Positions 18,756-26,488 of a stretch of 64,000 bases of DNA are shown here, in pieces (within the stretch, counting starts at the first letter, position 1; every line of letters starts with the position of its first letter). The position numbers and the translations under genes were made by a program. The notes under the pieces were generated by a model. It saw only the letters and a list, made by a program, of their open reading frames with translations, was not told the origin of the DNA and did no database searches. This stretch comes from Rhizorhabdus sp049889055 (lineage in GTDB: Bacteria; Pseudomonadota; Alphaproteobacteria; Sphingomonadales; Sphingomonadaceae). The stretch lies in assembly GCF_049889055.1 (NCBI RefSeq), contig NZ_JBLTWO010000005.1, positions 234,378-298,377 of the forward strand, in the 5' to 3' direction.

Positions 18756-19238
18756 GGCAGCCGCGAGGCGGTTACGATCGCCGATGTGATGAAGGCGGCA
18801 GGCCTGACGCATGGCGGCTTTTATGGCCATTTCGCGTCGAAGGACGCGCTGATCGCCGCCGTGGTGGCCCAGAGCCTGTCGGCGAATGTCCCCGAGACGG
18901 TCGACATCGACGCCTGGATCGAAGCCTATCTCTCGCCGCGCCACCGTGATGCACCCGAACAGGGCTGTCCGACGGCGAGCCTCGCCGGCCTCATGCAGCA
19001 GCAGACGCCCGAGGCGCAGGCCGCGATGGCCGAGGGAATAGACGCGCAGATCGTCCGCTTGGCGGACGCCTTGCCGAGCGGCACCGACGCCGAGCGACGC
19101 CGCGCCGCCATCGGCCGATGGTCGGCTCTGGTGGGGGCGCTCATCCTGTCAAGGGCGGTCGGCACCGCACCGCTCTCCGACGAGATCCTGTCCGAAACCC
19201 GCTCCTGGATCGGCAGCCTGAGGAAAGAAGTCGCATGA
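18756..19238 (+). pseudogene. TetR family regulator, 5'-truncated
   Basis: The reading frame begins, after an in-frame TAG at 18753, in the middle of a TetR DNA-binding domain: VTIADVMKAAGLTHGGFYGHF is the second half of the helix-turn-helix and is nearly consensus, but the first helix (normally 25-30 residues more) is absent. The ligand-binding half is intact and ends with the usual C-terminal helix. A GTG-ATG pair at 18786-18791 could still start a 150-residue protein, but it would lack part of the DNA-binding fold. Its stop overlaps the downstream thioesterase start (ATGA). Confidence 0.7.
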
Positions 19239-19696
19239 ACGTGACACAGGATCTGGCGGATCTGGACGGTCATGACCAGCTCGCCGCGATGATGGCCGCT
19301 GGACGGAATCCACCGATCGGCGAGACGCTGGAGTTTCGGCTGGTCGAACTGAAACGCGGCCGCGTGGTGTTCGAAGGATCGCCGACGAGCCGCATGTTCA
19401 ACCCGATCGGCTCGGTCCATGGCGGCTATGCCGCCACCTTGCTCGACAGCGCTTGCAGCTGCGCGGTCCATTCGAGCCTGCCCGCCGGGCAGGGCTATAC
19501 GGCGCTCGAACTCAAGGTATCCTCCCATCGCGCGCTGAGCGAGACGAGCGGTCCGGTCCGCGCCGAAGGTAAGCTCGTTTCACTGGGCCGCCGCGTCGGC
19601 TTCTCCGAAGCCCGCCTCCTCGACGCACAAGGCCGCCTCTGCGCCTCGGCGACGTCGACCCTCCTGGTGTTTCCGATCGCTGGAAAGGACGGATAG
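19235..19696 (+). CDS. PaaI family hotdog-fold thioesterase
   Basis: 153-residue acyl-CoA thioesterase-like protein. The hotdog signature is clear: NPIGSVHGGYAATLLDSA (with the HGG active-site loop), then TALELKVSSHRAL and a C-terminal strand ending in STLLVFPI. Probably cytosolic and hydrolysing an aromatic or short acyl-CoA. It overlaps the TetR remnant by four bases with AGGAAAG ahead of its ATG, so it was probably regulated together with it. Confidence 0.9.
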   Translation: MNVTQDLADLDGHDQLAAMMAAGRNPPIGETLEFRLVELKRGRVVFEGSPTSRMFNPIGSVHGGYAATLLDSACSCAVHSSLPAGQGYTALELKVSSHRALSETSGPVRAEGKLVSLGRRVGFSEARLLDAQGRLCASATSTLLVFPIAGKDG

Positions 19697-19791
19697 TTCG
19701 GACAGCTCCGGAGATTACCCTGTCTCCGATCACGAGCGGCGAGAGATGGGGGCAAAGACTTCACTGGAATTCTCGAAAGGAACGCGCCATA

Positions 19792-19809
19792 TGACCATCT
19801 ACATGGTCA
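19792..19809. promoter_or_regulatory. Palindrome ahead of the antitoxin gene (likely operator)
   Basis: Perfect inverted repeat of 7 bp, TGACCAT and ATGGTCA, with a 4-base spacer, ending ten bases before the antitoxin start. This is the position and form of an autoregulatory site for a type II antitoxin. Confidence 0.65.
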
Positions 19810-19819
19810 GGAGCGTGAT

Positions 19820-20062
19820 ATGGATGCGATCAGTCTGGCAGAAGCCAAAGCCCATCTGAGCGAACTGATCGATCGCGTCGAGGCAGGCGGCTCGATCGAT
19901 ATCACGCGGCGCGGCAAGCCCGTCGCCCGCCTTACCGGCGCAGCCCAGCCCCGCACGCCGGTTTCCCTCACCTTGCTGCAATCTCTGACCGCCACGCTCC
20001 CACCACAGCCACAGGGCGCTGCGGATCTGGTCCGCTCGATGCGCGATGGCGACCGCTATTGA
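19820..20062 (+). CDS. Type II antitoxin, Phd/YefM family
   Basis: 80-residue antitoxin. The N-terminal half has the Phd/YefM DNA-binding pattern (ISLAEAKAHLSELIDRVEAGGSIDITRRGKPVARL); the C-terminal 40 residues would wrap the toxin. AGGAG lies about seven bases before the ATG and a palindrome lies further upstream. The last bases (TTGA) overlap the toxin start. Confidence 0.92.
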   Translation: MDAISLAEAKAHLSELIDRVEAGGSIDITRRGKPVARLTGAAQPRTPVSLTLLQSLTATLPPQPQGAADLVRSMRDGDRY

Positions 20063-20487
20063 CGGTCTATCTCGACACGTCGCTGATCGTCACGGCGCTT
20101 TCCAATGAGGCGCTGACGCCGGAGGTTCAGACCTGGCTGGCCGAGCAGGACCCAGCTGAGCTTCTTATCAGCGACTGGACCGTCACGGAATTTTCCTCGG
20201 CTATGGCCATCAAGCTTCGGACGGGTCACATCGGCCTCGAACAGCGCGCAAACATCCTCGCTTTGTTCAACAGGTTCATAGCGGAGAGCTTCACGCTGTT
20301 GCCGGTAACCGGTGTGCAGTTCCGGATGGCCGCAAGATTTACAGACCAGCATGTCCTGGGACTACGCGCCGGCGATGCTCTGCATCTCGCGATTGCGGCG
20401 GATCATGGAGCAACGGTTCAGACGCTCGACCGGCGGATGGCCGATGCAGGCCCGGCGCTGGGCGTTCCGACACAGATGCTTGCATGA
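20059..20487 (+). CDS. vapC: PIN-domain toxin, VapC family
   Basis: 142-residue predicted ribonuclease toxin. The PIN acidic residues are present: Asp6 (YLDTS), Glu44 (TEFSSA), Asp106 (RAGDALHLA) and Asp124 (TLDRRM). It starts at a TTG that overlaps the antitoxin stop by four bases, a common way to keep toxin below antitoxin. Full family length, so probably functional. Confidence 0.93.
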   Translation: MTVYLDTSLIVTALSNEALTPEVQTWLAEQDPAELLISDWTVTEFSSAMAIKLRTGHIGLEQRANILALFNRFIAESFTLLPVTGVQFRMAARFTDQHVLGLRAGDALHLAIAADHGATVQTLDRRMADAGPALGVPTQMLA

Positions 20488-20539
20488 GCGCCTGCGTTCG
20501 CCTCTGACTTCACAGCGAAGGATCAGGGCTCTAGCATCA

Positions 20540-21397
20540 TCAAGACACCGCCACGATCTGCCCCTTCCGGCGCGCGTAGAGTTGCGGCGTGAGCAGGTTG
20601 AAGTCCTCCTCGATGGTGATCTCGATCAGGCGACGCGCCACCGGCTCGCTCTTCGGGTCGTCGTCGAAGATGAAGAGTTGATCCTTGCGCGGGAGGGCGA
20701 TCAGGACGTCGCCGGGGAAGCGATCGGCGATCGATTGCCAGAATTCATCGAGAAGCAGAAGGCTCGGCGACAGCATCGGATTGTCGTCGACATAATAGAG
20801 CATGCCGGCGCCCAGACCGTCGTCCTGAACGACCTTGGGCAGCGACTTGCGCAGATTCCCGAGGGCCGTCTTCCGGACGTTTTCCAACGCTCTGCCCGGC
20901 AGATCCTTGAGACCGATCGGCGCCATGGAGTCGGGCCGGTCCGCCATATAGATGGTGACGAGATCAGCGCCGAACGGCTCATGGAGCAGCGTCTGCCCCG
21001 TGCGATCCGCTTCCTTCACATAGTCGCGGGTGCGAATGACCGGCACGATCATAGCGTCGCTGATCGCCTTGCTCCGGCTCTCGACCATAGAGCGTACGAA
21101 GCGCGCTATCGCTTCATCGGGCTTCTCGTCCGGGTAGGCCGAGAGATAGCCGAACAGGTTGGTCACGTCCGACGTCACGGCATCGCCGTCGATCGTCGAG
21201 GTGAACTGCGCCGCATTGTCGGGATCGGCGACGACCTGCGTGACACCGGGAGCGGTCCGCGCCGATGCCATCACGGCCTCGCGCAGTTCGCTGACGCTGC
21301 CGAAGCTTCGGGCCGTGGCGCGCGTTGAAGCGAACCATGCGACTATGGAGCCGATGATGCCCGATAGGATAAGCTGCCGCCGGCCTAGGAATCGCAT
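20540..21397 (-). CDS. DUF1444-like protein with N-terminal membrane anchor
   Basis: 285 residues. An N-terminal hydrophobic segment (residues about 8-28) looks like a signal anchor. The rest resembles the DUF1444/YtpQ family: LPKVVQDDG, then SPSLLLLDEFWQSIADRFPGD, IALPRKDQLFIFDDD and a C-terminal ITIEEDFNLLTPQLY. Function unknown. It starts only 38 bases from the left repeat of the genomic island and is read away from it, so it may be the original downstream neighbour of guaA or part of an older insertion. Confidence 0.7.
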   Translation of the reverse strand: MRFLGRRQLILSGIIGSIVAWFASTRATARSFGSVSELREAVMASARTAPGVTQVVADPDNAAQFTSTIDGDAVTSDVTNLFGYLSAYPDEKPDEAIARFVRSMVESRSKAISDAMIVPVIRTRDYVKEADRTGQTLLHEPFGADLVTIYMADRPDSMAPIGLKDLPGRALENVRKTALGNLRKSLPKVVQDDGLGAGMLYYVDDNPMLSPSLLLLDEFWQSIADRFPGDVLIALPRKDQLFIFDDDPKSEPVARRLIEITIEEDFNLLTPQLYARRKGQIVAVS

Positions 21398-21435
21398 GCG
21401 CCCCTCCCCTTTTTTGGTGGGAGGAAGCTTAGCTC

Positions 21436-21451
21436 ATTCCCACTCGATTGT
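21436..21451 (+). repeat. Left attachment-site repeat
   Basis: ATTCCCACTCGAT at 21436-21448, followed by TGT, matches 30244-30256 (followed by CGT) exactly over 13 bases and at 15 of 16. The right copy forms the end of guaA, so this is the distal att copy created by integration. Confidence 0.85.
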
Positions 21452-21707
21452 CTGAATTTCGCATAAGTCTCTGAAAACTCTATGGTAAGCGCCCATTCTG
21501 ACGGCGATTCTCCGACTGTGAGGCCGTCAAAATGCTACGCTTTTGATTTCATTGAGAAAATTGCCAGAAAAAATATTTTCGCGGTTCCGGCATCTATCGG
21601 CTTCGATTGCCTCTCCGGGCACCTCCTCGGGCCAAAAGCGGCATCGGTACAGACCCCTCGAAAGTACCGTCAGCTGCATAGCAAAGTTCCTCCTCATGCG
21701 CGAGAAT
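21452..21707. other. Gene-free AT-rich left end of the island
   Basis: No convincing gene in these 256 bases. Base composition is clearly more AT-rich than the surroundings. It holds a 7-bp inverted repeat (TGACGGC 21499-21505 / GCCGTCA 21523-21529) and the 12-bp sequence at 21661 that recurs near the other end of the island. Confidence 0.6.
21661..21672 (+). repeat. 12-bp repeat near the left island end (possible integrase arm site)
   Basis: AAAGTACCGTCA, identical to 30039-30050 in the same orientation. It lies 212 bases inside the left att copy. A related AGACCGTCA is found at 29971. Confidence 0.5.
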
Positions 21708-23066
21708 CTACTCGACGGACTTCTCGATGAACCCGAGCGTATTGGCGTTTTCGACTAACGTCCGCACCTTCGCCCGGTCGAGCCCCGATGGAACTTCGGC
21801 GTCGATCTCTAGCTTCAGCTTCACCGAACTCCCAGGCAGCGTCGTGAGCTGCTCGACGATCGCTTCGACAATCTGATGGATTTCGCGGGCTGGTCGTTCC
21901 AAAGAGATCATCACGGTACCCGTGAACCGAGTTGGCTTCTTTTCAGTAGCTGGAGGCTGCGGCGTGCCACCCGTCGGCTGTGTCCCGGTCTCAGGCGTCT
22001 TCTCACCGGGAACCTCCGTGCCCCCGCCACTTCCGGGCTGTACCGGAGCCGGTCGATGGGCCTCGGCCACGGCAGGTTTCACGATGACGCTGTCGCTGTC
22101 GATCACGACTGCCGCGTTAGCGGCCCGCTCGATGGCTAGGCCCAGATAGATGTCCGACTTCTCGTCCCATCGCTCGGCATAGGCGAAGGGCCCCGGGATC
22201 ATCCCGCCTGCTGAGGCCTGCACGGCCTTGATCAGAACCTCCTGGTTCTTCAAACGCGGCAGATAGATGTAGCGATTGAGATACTCCCGCAGATCCTTGA
22301 GCGAGAGATGCGGCTTGCCGTTCCAGATGTACTTCTGGAGATCGCGATCAAGGCGCGTCGGCTCCAGTTCCGTGAGCAACCCTTCTTCGGCCACGAGCTT
22401 CTTGCTGGCCCGCGCCAGCAGCCCGTCCTGAGCGGGGATCTTGCCCGAGACCCACTCGACGTCGGCCTGTGCGCTCTCCTGCGCCGGATAGTGAAGATAG
22501 CACCACGCCTCTTTCAGGCGTGTCTTCATCGTCTCGTTCGATTCAGCCAACTTGGCCTTGGCCAGCGCGCTGTCGCTCTGCGTGAGGTTCAGCCGCTCGG
22601 TGTCGCGGACGATCTCGCCCCAGGCGAGGGACGCTCGCACTGCATCTTTCAGATTGTCGAGCTGCCGGGAATCTGCGGCGATGAAGACCAGCATGTTGCG
22701 ATAGACACGCGGCGTGCTGCCACGCTGCATCAGGATGTCCTTGGCTTCGACCAACGCCTCGGATCCCTCGCGGCCATTGTGCGGATGCGCAACGCCCAGC
22801 ACGACTGCCCGCACGCCTCCAGCTTCGTCCGGTACTTCTGCAGACGAGGCCGGCGCCACCTGAACGGCGTCGAAGTGCCCGCGATCAGCGAGGCTGTTCA
22901 CAGACTTGCTCAGCTCGCTGTCGATCGTCATCAGGACGAGCGCCGTCTCGATCTGCGCTGCCTTGTCGGCTGCGATGTGATTGAGGCTCGCCGACATCGA
23001 GTACCAGTAGCGCCCGAGATCGGCGTGCATGAACTTGGCCTGGTTGGTCAGCCGCCGCAGCGCGTC
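21708..23066 (-). pseudogene. DUF499-type ATPase, C-terminal remnant
   Basis: About 450 codons of the C-terminal half of a DUF499 family ATP-binding protein (GRYWYSMSASLNHIAADKAA, VPDEAGGVRAVVLG, QKYIWNGKPHLSLKDLREYLNRYIYLPRL, GPFAYAERWDEKSDIYLGL). Full-length family members are roughly 1000 residues with an N-terminal P-loop domain, absent here. The open frame runs on to 23207, but upstream of about 23066 it is only antisense to the copG remnant. DUF499 proteins usually sit beside DUF1156 methyltransferases in defence islands; none remains here. A proline-rich linker precedes the last 90 residues. Confidence 0.75.
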
Positions 23067-23406
23067 ACCTGATGGCGCGGACAAGCGCGAGGCCGCGTTC
23101 GCGCGCCGCCTCGATCGCCTGTCGCGCCAGGTCCAGCGCTTGGAGCGCGACCTCGGCGTCACCGCAGAGACACTGGCCCTGTTCGTCCGGTTCTGGCTGA
23201 CCATCACGCCGCCCGTGCCGAACGATGCGCAGGGGTCAGCTCAAGCCAAAGGGCGGGAGCGCTACGAAGGCTTTATCGAAACGCTGGGGAGGCGCCTGCA
23301 GAAGGGGCAGAGCTTCTTGCGGGAGATTCCGGACGATATCGCTGAAACGAAGCAACCAGACGAACAAGCCGACGGACCGGCTTCCGGCCAGACCATCGTC
23401 ACGTGA
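23062..23406 (+). pseudogene. CopG-family regulator of conjugative transfer genes, 5'-truncated
   Basis: The C-terminal 114 residues (SPDGADKREAAFARRLDRL, then VQRLERDLGVTAETLALFVRFWL and PPVPNDAQGSAQAKGRERYEGFIE) match the ribbon-helix-helix protein that precedes trbB in alphaproteobacterial ICEs. The N-terminal ribbon-helix-helix is lost: the homology starts at 23062-23065, exactly where the DUF499 homology on the other strand stops. In intact elements trbB follows directly; here 3.3 kb of cargo intervenes. Confidence 0.75.
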
Positions 23407-23788
23407 TGGCGTCGCCCTCATAGTCGGCCCAGAATGTCGTCCGATACGTATCGGGAGGACGCCAGAGTGTCGCCCGCCCGAGGTCGATCCTCACATCGTC
23501 GGCGAATGGAACGCCTTCGTGCCGAAGGAGGGCGATCTGAAGCGCCGTTCGTGATGAGGATTTCCTGCCGCCGGAGAATACGCCATTCCTTGGTACCACC
23601 CGATGCCAGGGACATAAGTCGGTCTCGTCGATAGAGAGGCGCGACAGGATGTATGCCGCATGGCGGGCCGGGATGTTGAGGGCGCCCGCTATCGCCTGTA
23701 CCTCTACGACAGCGGCAAAAGGAATGGCCTGGACATAGGCCAGCAATGCGCGCCGCATATTGTCGAAAGCGACCGAACGCTCAGCCAT
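23399..23788 (-). CDS. Alkyltransferase-like (ATL) protein of the MGMT family
   Basis: 129 residues related to the DNA-binding domain of O6-methylguanine-DNA methyltransferase. The usual active-site PCHR is PWHR here (CPWHRVVPRNG), so it cannot accept an alkyl group; ATL proteins bind O6-alkylguanine and hand the lesion to nucleotide excision repair. A helix-turn-helix-like segment (VQAIAGALNIPARHAAYILSR) precedes it. Compared with short ATLs it has an extra C-terminal tail. The start at 23788 overlaps the SRPBCC gene end; a GTG at 23809 is also possible. Its stop overlaps the copG remnant. Confidence 0.8.
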   Translation of the reverse strand: MAERSVAFDNMRRALLAYVQAIPFAAVVEVQAIAGALNIPARHAAYILSRLSIDETDLCPWHRVVPRNGVFSGGRKSSSRTALQIALLRHEGVPFADDVRIDLGRATLWRPPDTYRTTFWADYEGDAIT

Positions 23789-24209
23789 TCGCGGCGCGCC
23801 GCCGCGCACCTTCTATGAAGCGTGCAGTCTGCGCGGGGAGCCCGCCCGCATGCTTCCGTCCGACGAGGAGGCCCCACAGGCGGGCAAGCGGACCAATGAT
23901 CTCGATATCGATCCTGATCCTGGTGCCTTCGGATGCGGGGATCAACGTGTGGCGCGTATGCATCGTGGCAAACGGCATCTTGCACACGTCGCTATAGCGT
24001 GATGGCGGCTCGAATTCGCCGATCACGAAATTCAGCCTCGGGCCGCCCTTCGGTTTCAATATGAAAGGCACGCCCGGACCGGGCGGACTTTCGATAATCA
24101 GGTACTCGATGTTGTGATCGCTCTCAGGCCAACGCGCGACCTCGGCCAGGACTGGCCAAAGTGCCTCACAGGCGAGCGGGGTCGATTCCTCATAGCGATG
24201 ATGCCACAT
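23781..24209 (-). CDS. SRPBCC family protein
   Basis: 142-residue START-like, ligand-binding protein (polyketide cyclase/dehydrase type). It opens with MWHHRYEESTPLACEALWPVLAEVARWPESD and shows the expected beta strands and long C-terminal helix. GAGG lies five bases before the ATG. It is transcribed divergently from the MarR gene across a shared palindrome, so MarR probably controls it and the downstream ATL gene. The ligand cannot be told. Confidence 0.85.
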   Translation of the reverse strand: MWHHRYEESTPLACEALWPVLAEVARWPESDHNIEYLIIESPPGPGVPFILKPKGGPRLNFVIGEFEPPSRYSDVCKMPFATMHTRHTLIPASEGTRIRIDIEIIGPLARLWGLLVGRKHAGGLPAQTARFIEGARRRAANG

Positions 24210-24232
24210 TGAAGCCTCGGCAGGATCGTATT

Positions 24233-24249
24233 ATCTTGATGATCAAGAT
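24233..24249. promoter_or_regulatory. MarR-type operator between SRPBCC and marR
   Basis: Perfect palindrome with 8-bp arms, ATCTTGAT-G-ATCAAGAT, 23 bases upstream of the SRPBCC start and 51 bases before the MarR frame. The TTGAT/ATCAA core is typical of MarR-family sites. Confidence 0.7.
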
Positions 24250-24300
24250 TTATCAGAGGGCATGGCTGTGTCAACCGCACATCGGCGACGGTGTTGATGA

Positions 24301-24801
24301 ATGATCGCTGCTTCTGCGAAGCGGATCGGCAACGCTAAGGAGGGCAACATCGAAATCCAGAGCAACATGTTGGACGCGCGAGCGATCCTGATGGCGACTC
24401 GTCGGCTCTATGAGGCGATGTTCCGGTTCGATGCCCAAGCCGCCGGAGAGCTCGGGCTACACGTGACAGACTTGCGCTGTGTGAACGCGCTCGAAGGTGG
24501 GCCGCTCACGGCGGGCGAGATTGGAACGCGTCTTTCCCTGACAAGCGGATCGGTAACGGCGCTGATCAACCGACTTGTGAAGGCGGGCTTTGCGGAACGG
24601 CTCGAGGACCTCGATGACCGTCGTCGCGCCACGATCGCCCTACTGCCGAGGTTCCGGGTTGAGGCGGATCGAATCTATGCGCGTCTCGGCAAGTCCATCG
24701 AGGCGGAGTTTGCGCATGCAGATGAGCTGGAGCGTCAGCTTGCCGTGAAGGTCATCGATCGGCTGACATCGGGTTTCGCCACGTTGCCTGCCAGCGGATG
24801 A
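24301..24801 (+). CDS. MarR family transcriptional regulator
   Basis: Winged-helix regulator. The core (LHVTDLRCVNALEGGPLTAGEIGTRL, SGSVTALINRLVKAGFAERLEDLDDRR) is the full MarR DNA-binding domain including the wing with DDRR. The start is uncertain: the ATG at 24301 has no ribosome binding site and gives 166 residues; the ATG at 24367 gives 144; a strong AAGGAGGG at 24337-24344 is placed four bases before an in-frame ATC at 24349. Likely represses itself and the divergent SRPBCC-ATL genes. Confidence 0.88.
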   Translation: MIAASAKRIGNAKEGNIEIQSNMLDARAILMATRRLYEAMFRFDAQAAGELGLHVTDLRCVNALEGGPLTAGEIGTRLSLTSGSVTALINRLVKAGFAERLEDLDDRRRATIALLPRFRVEADRIYARLGKSIEAEFAHADELERQLAVKVIDRLTSGFATLPASG

Positions 24802-24862
24802 TACGCGCAAGGATGGCCCGATGAGGGCATAGCCCCGATTGTCGGCCTTGAGCTGTAGGCGC

Positions 24863-26131
24863 TCACTGGAGGGCCCGGGCCACCGTTGATGCGCAGTGCT
24901 CAGCACGGTCGCGGATCAGTTTGGCAAATTGCTCGATGGCCGTTCGGTCCAACCCGGGACGCGAAAGCTCCTCGGCGACGGCGGTTGCCTTCTCGCGGAC
25001 GCTTCTGCTGACCTCCGCGACCCGCCTGCGTATCAGCGGCAAGCCGATACCCGCGTCCGCTGCGAACGCTGCCCACCCCTTCGCGTCAAGTTCGGTAAGC
25101 GTCGCCCGTTTCCCGATCTTCATAGCAAATTTCGGCGAGAGATCGGGATAGGCAACTGTCGCAAGCAGGTCATACAGCGGGGCAAGGCGTGGGCCTTCGG
25201 CGTCATAGAGGATCGAAAAATTCTTGCCGTGTGCGTCGGCGTTCCCGGCGATCACATTGAAGATCACCGCATCGAGAAGCTTCAGCACATCGACCGCGGG
25301 CCTTGCGGCGCTGCGGCGGAGCAGCGCGAAGCAATCCCTGAAGGTCGGGCCGCCTTCGCTGGCATATTTGGTCTCCGGTGGCACGCCGAGCGCCTGGCAG
25401 AAATCCTCCTGATGGATCCGGCGCACAATGCCATCGTCGCCAATGGCGCGGTCATAGCGTTGGACCAGCAGAAATGTTCGATCCTGAACGATGCGCGCTT
25501 CCACCGGCGCAACGTCGAGGCCAATTGCGGCCGCAAGGCGCATGACAAAGGCCTCGTTCTCGGTCGTGGCCGTGAAACGCGATATCGGCGGCTTGAGAAT
25601 ATGCGTCGTCGGCTGGCCCGGAGCAGGCAAGGCCACCGCCCCGTCCACCAGCACCACCGGCACCTTAGATTGCGCGCCGGCGAGCGAGAGGCGCAATCCT
25701 TCCTCGCCCGCAAGCAGCGGGCGGACGGGCAGCGCGTCCAGCACCTGGATCAGGCCCGCATCGTCAAGCGGGGTTGGCCGTTGATCGGGGGCAAGAGTAG
25801 CCGGTACTTCGCCGGGCGGCAGAAGCTGGAGCGCGCCCGCGACATCGCCGCCGAGGCGATCGAGAAGGGCGAAATCATTGGCGCGCGACACGCCGAGTGC
25901 CTGAGCCGCGGCGTCGCGCTGGCTTTCCTCCGGCAGGAGACCGCCGAAAAACGGGCGACACTCGCGGCGACTGAACGGTTCCGCCCGCTTGGGCAGCGAA
26001 GCGGACAAGGGCTGCGCCTGCTCATCGTCAAGCCAAGCCGGCGCATAGGCAAAGCCGAGTTCCCCGTGCTTGTCCTGCGTCAACTGGCCCACCAGGCGCC
26101 CATCCCACCAGATATCGAGGGTGCGCGTCAT
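24863..26131 (-). CDS. hipA: HipA family serine/threonine kinase toxin
   Basis: 422-residue HipA-type kinase; family members phosphorylate glutamyl-tRNA synthetase or other targets and slow growth. Seen here: the N-terminal subdomain (WDGRLVGQLTQD), the LSLAGAQSK loop at 148-156 corresponding to the autophosphorylation and P-loop region, the catalytic Asp298 in NADAHGKNFS and the metal-binding PLYD at 317-320. All key residues are present, so it is probably active. Overlaps hipB by four bases. Confidence 0.93.
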   Translation of the reverse strand: MTRTLDIWWDGRLVGQLTQDKHGELGFAYAPAWLDDEQAQPLSASLPKRAEPFSRRECRPFFGGLLPEESQRDAAAQALGVSRANDFALLDRLGGDVAGALQLLPPGEVPATLAPDQRPTPLDDAGLIQVLDALPVRPLLAGEEGLRLSLAGAQSKVPVVLVDGAVALPAPGQPTTHILKPPISRFTATTENEAFVMRLAAAIGLDVAPVEARIVQDRTFLLVQRYDRAIGDDGIVRRIHQEDFCQALGVPPETKYASEGGPTFRDCFALLRRSAARPAVDVLKLLDAVIFNVIAGNADAHGKNFSILYDAEGPRLAPLYDLLATVAYPDLSPKFAMKIGKRATLTELDAKGWAAFAADAGIGLPLIRRRVAEVSRSVREKATAVAEELSRPGLDRTAIEQFAKLIRDRAEHCASTVARALQ

Positions 26132-26385
26132 GGCTTCTGAGGATCTTTCGGCCGCATTCCTTTGGTGTCGGGCGGCGGCGTGATATCAAGCGAACATCCG
26201 AGCGCTGCCAGGACCTGAAGCGTCTTGCCGATTTGCGCGGTTGGCTTGCCGGCCTCGAGATCAACGATGAAGCGCAGGCCGACGCCCGCTGCACCCGCAA
26301 GCTCGTCCTGCCGCAGGCTAGCAGCCTTGCGGGTGGTTCGGACGATGTCGCCGATCTCGGCGGTAGTGAGGTTGCGTCTGGCCAT
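26128..26385 (-). CDS. hipB: HipB family antitoxin, helix-turn-helix
   Basis: 85-residue XRE-type DNA-binding antitoxin: TTAEIGDIVRTTRKAASLRQ, DELAGAAGVGLRFIVDLEAG and KTLQVLAALG make a complete HTH. I chose the ATG at 26385, immediately after the first of three operator palindromes; longer in-frame starts would run through the operators. It neutralises HipA and represses the operon. Confidence 0.92.
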   Translation of the reverse strand: MARRNLTTAEIGDIVRTTRKAASLRQDELAGAAGVGLRFIVDLEAGKPTAQIGKTLQVLAALGCSLDITPPPDTKGMRPKDPQKP

Positions 26386-26389
26386 GATA

Positions 26390-26405
26390 TTTACCGAACG
26401 GGAAA
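26390..26405. promoter_or_regulatory. hipBA operator 1 (imperfect)
   Basis: TTTACCG-AA-CGGGAAA, one mismatch from the perfect palindromes upstream. It lies directly ahead of the hipB start and overlaps the -10 element. Confidence 0.65.
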
Positions 26406-26432
26406 GTATCATGGATTTCAGAAGAATGTCTA
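26405..26432 (-). promoter_or_regulatory. Predicted hipBA promoter
   Basis: On the minus strand TAGACA (26432-26427) and GATACT (26410-26405) with a 16-base spacer, placed between operators 1 and 2. Binding of HipB at operator 1 would block it. Confidence 0.45.
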
Positions 26433-26438
26433 TCGGAA

Positions 26439-26454
26439 TTTCCCGCTCGGGAAA
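26439..26454. promoter_or_regulatory. hipBA operator 2
   Basis: Perfect palindrome TTTCCCG-CT-CGGGAAA, 7-bp arms, 49 bases from operator 1. Confidence 0.75.
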
Positions 26455-26488
26455 GCTTGTGCCTCGGGGTAGCTCCCTAGCCTGAGTT

